A DNA stretch of 64,000 nt from Oceanobacillus zhaokaii (lineage in GTDB: Bacteria; Bacillota; Bacilli; Bacillales; Amphibacillaceae). The stretch lies in assembly GCF_003352005.1 (NCBI RefSeq), contig NZ_CP024848.1, forward strand, positions 124,001 through 188,000, given 5' to 3'. The notes beneath the pieces were generated by a model. It had not been told where the DNA came from, ran no database searches, and saw only the letters and a list, made by a program, of their open reading frames with translations. Below, piece by piece: positions 58,527 through 64,000 of the stretch; within the stretch, counting starts at the first letter, position 1; every line of letters begins with the position of its first letter. Position numbers and translations under genes: made by a program.

Positions 58527-59201
58527 ATGACCTATCGTGTAAATTTATTTAAGTTTTTCTTCTCCATGGATGATCATTTATTTCGGATTCAAAAGGCGGA
58601 GAAGATTAAAAATCTATGGAGGGTTAGTGGATTACTCCTACTCTGTAGTGTGATTATTTATGCTTGGATGGCATATTTAGGAATGGGTACAAATTTAATC
58701 TCAACGAATGCTGTAAACCTAACAGATGCACAATATGAATCTAGTAAATTCTGGTTTATTATCGGTCGAGCGGCATATGGACTACTATTATCAGTTATCA
58801 TTTTATTTTTGCCAAGTCTACTCTTTTATTTATTAACAGATATTCCGTATCAAAAGCTCATGATAATGCAGCAGTTGGTACTTGTCATCATGCTAGTGGA
58901 ACGAATGATTTGGATTCCACTCGCAATATTAATTGGACTGGACTGGTATGTATCGCCACTATCCTTTGGAATTATTGCATCCTATCTGACGGAAACACCA
59001 TGGATCATTTACTTCTTTGGGGCAATCTCACTATTTCAGTTCAGTATTATTTGGTTGCAGGTTACATATTTAAGGAAGCTGTCAGAAACAAGAAAATCGC
59101 TGATATGGTTTACTGTCATTTTGTTGCATTTAGTTGGCTGGTGTCTTGCTGCAGCTCTTGCCTTTACAGATACTTACATGATAAGTGGGTGGTTTAATTG
59201 A
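58527..59201 (+). CDS. Yip1-like membrane protein (YknW-like)
   Basis: A 224-residue protein with about five membrane segments and a short soluble N-terminus (MTYRVNLFKFFFSMDD, then RIQKAEKIKNLWRVSG). The layout and the following adaptor gene resemble B. subtilis YknW, a Yip1-family helper of the YknXYZ exporter. The stop overlaps the next gene by one base (TGATG). Annotation by layout only. Confidence 0.6.
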   Translation: MTYRVNLFKFFFSMDDHLFRIQKAEKIKNLWRVSGLLLLCSVIIYAWMAYLGMGTNLISTNAVNLTDAQYESSKFWFIIGRAAYGLLLSVIILFLPSLLFYLLTDIPYQKLMIMQQLVLVIMLVERMIWIPLAILIGLDWYVSPLSFGIIASYLTETPWIIYFFGAISLFQFSIIWLQVTYLRKLSETRKSLIWFTVILLHLVGWCLAAALAFTDTYMISGWFN

Positions 59202-60421
59202 TGCGAAAAAGAGTGTTGCAGCTACTCGTCATTTTATTTATTGGCGTAAATTTTCTGCTTGTTTATCTGGATAAGGATGAGAAAGTCGAACGAACGGCTT
59301 ATATCAATGAATGGACAAAGAGCTTTGATGCAGATTTAGCGGATAAGCTTTACACCCCGGGAGTTCTAGCGTCTGCTAATGAAGAACAGCTTTACTTCGA
59401 CAAAAACTTAGGCAGCTTCAAGGATTTTCTAATTGGAGAAGGAGAGGCCGTTTCTACTGGAACGCCATTATACACATACGAGGTACATAATTATTATGAA
59501 TCAGAAGCTGAATTATTGAATGAGCGTGAAAGAATAGAAGAAGAAGCGTCAGCGATTGAGCAGGCAATTATGGAAATGGAACGTTATCAGATTCCGAGTA
59601 GTACGACAACAGTACCAAACTCCTTTATATTGACAGAGGAGGAGCTAGAAATTGAATTCCCGGAAAGTACTGTCGATGCCACGCTAATTAAGGAGCAATT
59701 TATTGTTGATAAAGAAAAAGAATTAGCACAGAAAAATGCCGAGCTAACGAGTGTCGAGAATCAGTTAACAGAACTGCAAACAACGGGAGATACAATTACG
59801 GTAGAGAGTCCATATGATGGAAGAATTAAGTCAATTGCAACGACGTTAGAGGATCCAATCATCACGATTGAAAGTGCCAATTTACATGCGGTCGGTGAGC
59901 TAACAGAAAGTGAACGCGTTAGAATCGAACAGGGCTTGCCAGTCGAGATCATGCTAACTGAAAAGGAAGCTGCATTGACTGGTATGGTTGGAACGGTCAG
60001 TGAATCTCCGAAGAAGTTAAAAATAGAAGGAGAAAGTATTTACCCATTTGACATTTCCTTCGATGAAGCTGCAGAAGTTGAGGGATTGCTTCCTGGTTAT
60101 CATGCGGATTTAGCGATTACGATTGAGGAAGCATTAGGAGCAACAACGCTTTTCCAGAATGTCATTTTTACAGAATATGTCTGGAAAATGGCAGAAGGCG
60201 GTCGACTTGTGAAACAGCCGGTTGAAACGGGCATAAATATGGATGATATGGTAGAAATCACTTCTGGAATAGGTACTGGTGAGTGGATTGCGGAAGAGCC
60301 AACGAGGCAATTTCGTGAAGATGCAACATTTATCACACCGTTAAAAATTGCATCACTTACAAAGGAATCACTAAAGATGGACTGGGTAGAGGGTTTAACG
60401 ACTGGGATATTATCTAGATAA
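59201..60421 (+). CDS. HlyD/RND-type membrane-fusion adaptor (YknX-like)
   Basis: A 406-residue protein with one N-terminal membrane anchor (LLVILFIGVNFLLVYL), a lipoyl-like half near 75-100 (IGEGEAVSTGTPLYTYEV), a long coiled coil (about 105-190), and a second lipoyl half plus beta-barrel (GDTITVESPYDGRIKSIATT). It resembles adaptors of MacAB-type ABC exporters. Start ATG at 59201, after the in-frame TTG at 59198. No ABC ATPase or permease follows. Confidence 0.8.
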   Translation: MRKRVLQLLVILFIGVNFLLVYLDKDEKVERTAYINEWTKSFDADLADKLYTPGVLASANEEQLYFDKNLGSFKDFLIGEGEAVSTGTPLYTYEVHNYYESEAELLNERERIEEEASAIEQAIMEMERYQIPSSTTTVPNSFILTEEELEIEFPESTVDATLIKEQFIVDKEKELAQKNAELTSVENQLTELQTTGDTITVESPYDGRIKSIATTLEDPIITIESANLHAVGELTESERVRIEQGLPVEIMLTEKEAALTGMVGTVSESPKKLKIEGESIYPFDISFDEAAEVEGLLPGYHADLAITIEEALGATTLFQNVIFTEYVWKMAEGGRLVKQPVETGINMDDMVEITSGIGTGEWIAEEPTRQFREDATFITPLKIASLTKESLKMDWVEGLTTGILSR

Positions 60422-60428
60422 AAAAACG

Positions 60429-60462
60429 AAGGAGTCGGCTAGCGCGCCGACTCCTTTTTATA
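60429..60462. terminator. Bidirectional terminator
   Basis: AAGGAGTCGGC (60429-60439) pairs perfectly with GCCGACTCCTT (60446-60456), with T-rich flanks on the + strand and A-rich on the other side. It serves the convergent YknX-like and YihY-like genes. Confidence 0.93.
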
Positions 60463-61293
60463 CATGACTTGTTCTTCTGCAATTTGCCTTTGATGGTATA
60501 AAACATTCAATGATGCCCCGATCATTAGGACAATCCCCGTTAAGAAGAACCAAATCATTAAGACAATTATCCCACCAATACTTCCATAAGTAGCAGAATA
60601 ATTTCCAAAATTACTAACATAAAAGGAAAATCCAACGGTTAATATTTGCCAAAGGATACTAGCAGACACTGCTCCGATTATAATATGCTTAAACGGTATT
60701 TTTTTGTTTGGTGCAAAGCGGTAAAGACAAAGTAAGAAAGTAGATAATACCACAATACTAATCACCCATCTGCCGACCTGCAATAATACATTCATCTCGT
60801 TCGTAAATCCTAAATAGGAACCGAGGAAATCAACAATAATGTTTCCAAAAATGGGTAATAGAATCGCAACAATGAGTGCGATTATCATTCCAAGCGTTAA
60901 TCCAAAGGCAATGAGCCTAATAACGATAAAGGAACGAGTCTCCTCCACCTCGTATGCTTCATTCGACGATTTAATAAAGGCATTGACACCGTTCGATGCA
61001 GACCAGATTGCCCCAATGATCCCGACTGTCAAGAGCCCACCACGTGGGGTTTCAATAAAGCTGACAATATTCTCTTCAAACATCGATGCAATCTCACCAG
61101 GCACGAAAGATTGTATAAACTGTAATACCTGATCTGCATCAATATTAAAATAAGGAATAATGGCAAAACAAACGATAAGTAATGGAAATACTGCCAGAAG
61201 ATAATAATAAGCCTGTGCTGCAGCAAGGAGTGTAACATTGTCTTCTTTAAATTCCCTAATCAAGCCAGTAACATAGTACTTCAATGTTGCCAT
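60439..61293 (-). CDS. YihY/BrkB-family membrane protein
   Basis: A 284-residue protein with about six membrane segments and the family motif AAAQAYYYLLAVFPLLIVC near the N-terminus, then the ATYGSIGGIIVLMIWFFLTG end. The start is ATG at 61293 (MATLKYYV), because TTGGAGGA lies directly upstream; longer starts give a non-family extension. Family function is unsettled (formerly called ribonuclease BN). Convergent with the adaptor gene. Confidence 0.9.
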   Translation of the reverse strand: MATLKYYVTGLIREFKEDNVTLLAAAQAYYYLLAVFPLLIVCFAIIPYFNIDADQVLQFIQSFVPGEIASMFEENIVSFIETPRGGLLTVGIIGAIWSASNGVNAFIKSSNEAYEVEETRSFIVIRLIAFGLTLGMIIALIVAILLPIFGNIIVDFLGSYLGFTNEMNVLLQVGRWVISIVVLSTFLLCLYRFAPNKKIPFKHIIIGAVSASILWQILTVGFSFYVSNFGNYSATYGSIGGIIVLMIWFFLTGIVLMIGASLNVLYHQRQIAEEQVMYKKESAR

Positions 61294-61395
61294 CATCATT
61301 CCTCCAAAGTGGTTTGCTATTCTATACCCGCAAACCACTTTGTTAAATCTTTCGATCGAATAAAAACACGTTAACGTTTTATTTATGGGGACAAG

Positions 61396-61404
61396 TGGTA
61401 TAAT
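61396..61404 (+). promoter_or_regulatory. Extended -10 promoter upstream of the DUF948 genes
   Basis: TGGTATAAT (61396-61404) is an extended -10; a good -35 is not seen. It precedes the first copy of CTATAAGAGCGTGTT. Confidence 0.5.
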
Positions 61405-61409
61405 ATTTA

Positions 61410-61584
61410 CTATAAGAGCGTGTTTAAAGGGGAGGATAAAAAGGACCGATAATTTCGAGGCGGCGTAGCTTTGAGCAACGGAACGTATGCTTCTGATACG
61501 TGAGTAGCGGAAACGCAAGCCAACGAAGAAATTCGATGTGTCATTTTTACCGGAATTTTTGAACTTCCTCTATAAGAGCGTGTT
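61410..61584 (+). repeat. Dispersed element flanked by a 15-bp direct repeat
   Basis: CTATAAGAGCGTGTT occurs at 61410-61424 and again at 61570-61584, exactly 160 bp apart, each followed by a GGGAGG-like ribosome site. Between them lies a GC-rich, non-coding segment with GAGGCGGCGTAGC and CGGAAACGCAAGCCAACG, of the type found repeatedly in Bacillaceae genomes. It appears inserted in the leader of the DUF948 gene. Confidence 0.65.
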
Positions 61585-61604
61585 CATAAGGGAGGGTTAT
61601 ACAT

Positions 61605-62087
61605 ATGGCAATAATTTACTTAGCGATTCTTCTATGTTCCATTGGATTTGCGATAGCAGCTATTTATATTTCCTTTGTTTTAAAGCGAGTGGCCAATATT
61701 ACAAAATCACTAGGAATAACTTTGAAAGAAGTAGAACAGCAACTTCAATATATTACCCCGCAATTAAGGAGCTCAATTAGTGAGACGTCTAAGCTAGTAG
61801 ATGATACTGGGGAGAAGATGAGAGCTACTGATAGTATTTTTGATTCGATTGATAATGTTGGGAAATCCGTCCATACGCTTACTGAAGCATATAAGGAAAG
61901 TACAGCTAAGTTAAACGATGAACAATTCCAGCAAAGCCTAAAACCGATTGTTGAAGTGCTGAAATGGAGTGAAGCTGTATCTCAAGTATTTTCAAAATGG
62001 AAAAATAGACCAACTCGTAAAAATGAATTAATAATCCGAGAAAAGACAGATATTGTACCAGTAAATACAGGGAATGAGGGATACTAG
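61605..62087 (+). CDS. DUF948 membrane-anchored protein 1
   Basis: A 160-residue protein with one N-terminal membrane helix (IIYLAILLCSIGFAIAAIYI) and a long soluble coiled coil (AVEVEQQLQYITPQLRSSI-type, to about 130). DUF948 proteins are common in Bacillaceae, often with YtxH proteins and in general-stress operons. GGGAGGG precedes the ATG. The next gene starts one base after its stop. Confidence 0.85.
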   Translation: MAIIYLAILLCSIGFAIAAIYISFVLKRVANITKSLGITLKEVEQQLQYITPQLRSSISETSKLVDDTGEKMRATDSIFDSIDNVGKSVHTLTEAYKESTAKLNDEQFQQSLKPIVEVLKWSEAVSQVFSKWKNRPTRKNELIIREKTDIVPVNTGNEGY

Positions 62088-62543
62088 ATGACATTAGTTG
62101 GAATAGGTGTTTTGCTTATCGGTATTGCATTTATTGTTTTAGCAATTTTTATTGGACATGTGTTAAACAATCTTGCCGGTGTACTTAAAGGAATGGATAA
62201 TACGGTACAACAGCTACCTAAGCAGCTGGATGATATCTTTAAAGAAACGGGAAACATTATCAATGAGAGCAACAATACATTAGTCGATGTAAATGACAAG
62301 TTAAAACAATTAAGTCCATTGTTTTATGTGATGGGTGATGTTGGAAATGTAACAAGGAAGTTCTCTTCTTCATTAGTAGATGTTACCGATTCGATTAAAA
62401 CGAAAACCGAAGAAGGTAATGAAATTACAGAGAAGAAGAAGCTTGGTGGTATTTACGGTACCTTTGCATTGGGTTACTACTGGTTAAAGAAACGTAAGCA
62501 GGCGAAACAGGATGAAGGTGCATTTTCGAATGAATACAAATAA
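62088..62543 (+). CDS. DUF948 membrane-anchored protein 2
   Basis: A 151-residue paralogue, start MTLVGIGVLLIGIAFIVLAI, a membrane helix, then a coiled coil with regularly spaced hydrophobic residues, and a C-terminal GGIYGTFALGYYWLKKRKQ motif shared with the minus-strand copy at 62881. It begins directly after the previous stop (TAGATG) and overlaps the next gene by 14 bases. Confidence 0.87.
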   Translation: MTLVGIGVLLIGIAFIVLAIFIGHVLNNLAGVLKGMDNTVQQLPKQLDDIFKETGNIINESNNTLVDVNDKLKQLSPLFYVMGDVGNVTRKFSSSLVDVTDSIKTKTEEGNEITEKKKLGGIYGTFALGYYWLKKRKQAKQDEGAFSNEYK

Positions 62544-62760
62544 TCCGGAGCTAGTAATACCAGCAGTTTTAGCAGGTTTATTAGGTGGCGCGGTGCTTGC
62601 TCTTGTCGATAATAAATCGACAGGCCACTTGAAGGAAGATAAGCCTTCTATCATTGAGCGATTTAGGCAAGCTGAGAATAAGCTTTATATAGATGGCATG
62701 GAGCGCGCGAATCAGATCGAAGAAATTAAACGGGAAGTTGATCAGACCGTTAAATTATAA
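62530..62760 (+). CDS. Small YtxH-like protein
   Basis: A 76-residue protein from the ATG at 62530 (MNTNNPELVIPAVLAGLLGG), with one glycine-rich membrane helix and a charged helical tail. Glycine-rich single-helix proteins of this kind occur beside DUF948 genes. It overlaps the upstream gene by 14 bases. The call is by size and context. Confidence 0.65.
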   Translation: MNTNNPELVIPAVLAGLLGGAVLALVDNKSTGHLKEDKPSIIERFRQAENKLYIDGMERANQIEEIKREVDQTVKL

Positions 62761-62780
62761 CATTATTTTAAAAAACTTTG

Positions 62781-62880
62781 CTGTCACTAAGCCTTTCGGT
62801 GACAGGAAGTTCAATTATGTAGTAAGCTTTCTTACTATCAAAAAAGGATGTCCGCACTTAACAGCGGACATCCTTTTAAA
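62781..62880. terminator. Paired hairpins between convergent DUF948 genes
   Basis: CTGTCAC/GTGACAG (62781-62787 with 62799-62805) is followed by a 14-bp stem (62842-62855 with 62864-62877) flanked by A- and T-runs, a bidirectional terminator. Confidence 0.88.
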
Positions 62881-63297
62881 TTATTTTTTTCCACTTTTAA
62901 ATAAGAAATATCCTAACGTTAACACACCGTATAATCCTTCTAAGTTCTTGTTTGTGGTAAGTTGATTAGCAGATTCTGTTTTTACTTTCGTTTCATCTGC
63001 TACATTGACTACTAATGAGGTTAAGTGGTTTGTTGCTCTGCCAAGGTTTCCGACTGTGTAAAAGAGTGGACTTAATTCTTTGATTTGTGTGTTCACTTGA
63101 TTTAGCGTTTCCACGCTAGTCCCCATTACCTCTTTTGTTTGTGAAGTTAAGTCTGAAACTGTATTTGGTAACTGATCCGTCGTTTTTTGTACGCTTGTAA
63201 GTACACCTGCTAAATTAAGCAGTGGTTTTATTAACACGATAACAAGTACTAAAAGTGCAATACCGATAACAAGTACGCCAATTCCTAACCAAGTCAT
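62881..63297 (-). CDS. DUF948 membrane-anchored protein 3
   Basis: A 138-residue paralogue on the minus strand, start MTWLGIGVLVIGIALLVLVI, then the coiled region and the tail GLYGVLTLGYFLFKSGKK, clearly similar to that of protein 2. Rapid divergence of the coiled coils and inverted orientation suggest an old duplication. AAAGGGG precedes the ATG. Confidence 0.85.
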   Translation of the reverse strand: MTWLGIGVLVIGIALLVLVIVLIKPLLNLAGVLTSVQKTTDQLPNTVSDLTSQTKEVMGTSVETLNQVNTQIKELSPLFYTVGNLGRATNHLTSLVVNVADETKVKTESANQLTTNKNLEGLYGVLTLGYFLFKSGKK

Positions 63298-63408
63298 CTT
63301 GCTGACCCCTTTCCATTATGTGTAATTTTCTATTACTATTATTCTACCCATTATATTAATTATAGTAAACTTTTCTAATTAAAAATAGCGAAATGTCCTC
63401 ATGAATTT

Positions 63409-63438
63409 GTCATAAATCCTAATCTTGTCCCATAAAAT
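63409..63438 (+). promoter_or_regulatory. Possible SigE promoter of cwlD
   Basis: GTCATAAA (63409-63416) and CATAAAAT (63431-63438) are 14 bp apart, resembling the mother-cell SigE consensus. cwlD is SigE-controlled in B. subtilis. Confidence 0.5.
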
Positions 63439-63466
63439 AATGGAGCATGAGTTAGGAGGAAATGAT

Positions 63467-64000
63467 ATGAAACGATTGAATAAACCCTTTTTCTGGGTAA
63501 TTGGTGTTTTAGTATTAACTGCACTCATTTTCTATCCTATTGATAAAGACAATTCTGCATCGAATCCCAATTTCTCGCTACCTCTATCAGGGAAAGTAAT
63601 TGTGCTTGATCCCGGTCATGGTGGAGCAGATGGTGGTGCTGTTGGTTCGGATGGTACGCTTGAGGACGACATCGCTTTAGAGGTTTCAAAAAAACTTCAG
63701 AATTATTTGCAGCAATCAGGCGCGATTGTTCATTTGACGAGAGAGGAAGACAAGGATTTAGCTGCTGAAGGAACAAGGGGTCTTTCACGTAGGAAAGCAG
63801 AGGACATTCGTAATCGCCTACAGTTTATTCATAATAAAGAAGCGGATTTCTTTCTGACGATCCATTTAAACGCGTTACCATCAAAGCGCTGGCGCGGTGC
63901 ACAAACTTTTTATTATCCCAGCCAGGATGAAAATAAACATTTAGCAACAATGGTTCAGGAGGAAATCATTCGTAATTTAGAAAATACGACTCGAGAGCCC
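63467..64000 (+). CDS. cwlD: N-acetylmuramoyl-L-alanine amidase CwlD, 5' part
   Basis: A sporulation amidase that, with PdaA, makes muramic-lactam in the spore cortex. The first 178 residues are present and the frame runs off the right edge. It has a signal-anchor (FFWVIGVLVLTALIFYPI), then the Amidase_3 zinc motif KVIVLDPGHGGADGGAVG with the first His ligand, the Glu in TLEDDIALEV, and FFLTIHLNALPSKRW with a second His. GTTAGGAGG precedes the ATG at 63467. In B. subtilis cwlD lies shortly after rpsI. Confidence 0.93.
   Translation, partial: MKRLNKPFFWVIGVLVLTALIFYPIDKDNSASNPNFSLPLSGKVIVLDPGHGGADGGAVGSDGTLEDDIALEVSKKLQNYLQQSGAIVHLTREEDKDLAAEGTRGLSRRKAEDIRNRLQFIHNKEADFFLTIHLNALPSKRWRGAQTFYYPSQDENKHLATMVQEEIIRNLENTTREP

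Overview
The window is chromosomal DNA of a low-GC, spore-forming Firmicute of the Bacillaceae. The gene order rpoC - L7Ae-like - rpsL - rpsG - fusA - tuf - S10/spc/alpha operons - ecfA1A2T - truA - rplM - rpsI, the sporulation amidase cwlD at the right edge and an SspO-like spore protein all support this. The dispersed repeats and overall style suggest a halotolerant Oceanobacillus/Virgibacillus/Gracilibacillus-type genome, but the genus is only a guess.

Region 1 (1-25070) is the conserved translation supercluster, all on the + strand: the 3' end of rpoC, the str operon, about 30 ribosomal protein genes, secY, adk, infA, rpoA, the ECF transporter core, truA, rplM and rpsI. Notable points are two near-identical promoters plus a folded leader before rpsJ, a probable L13 leader before rplM, and the absence of map (methionine aminopeptidase) between adk and the KOW-domain gene.

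Region 2 (25071-31343) is a decaying accessory stretch. It holds a frameshifted endonuclease I gene, an orphan tenA with a TPP riboswitch, an AI-2E-type permease, the ruins of a MerR-controlled operon, a small membrane-protein gene broken by an 8-bp tandem duplication, and an SspO-like gene.

Region 3 (about 30138-58230) is a sugar-acid catabolic island. It contains two ROK-family repressors, uxaC, gndA, mgsA, an AraC-type regulator, three Gfo/Idh/MocA oxidoreductases, a sugar isomerase/epimerase, a LarA-like nickel-pincer isomerase, an SDR, gluconokinase, four GPH-family sugar symporters (two in tandem duplication) and a GntP permease. The enzymes fit an unusual route: glucuronate -> fructuronate (UxaC) -> mannonate (SDR) -> gluconate (LarA-like 2-epimerase) -> 6-phosphogluconate (GntK) -> ribulose-5-phosphate (Gnd). 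No uxuA, kdgK or kdgA is present in the window. Many transcription units share one promoter design: a -35/-10 with 17-bp spacing, a CcpA cre-like site inside the spacer and, just downstream, a xylO-like ROK operator of the form TTTGTT-N5-AACAAA.

Region 4 (58231-64000) returns to more ordinary genes: a YknW/YknX-like pair without its ABC partners, a YihY-family membrane protein, three DUF948 proteins with a small YtxH-like protein, and the 5' part of cwlD. In Bacillus subtilis cwlD lies close behind rpsI, so the roughly 38 kb between them here looks like an accessory insertion or expansion.
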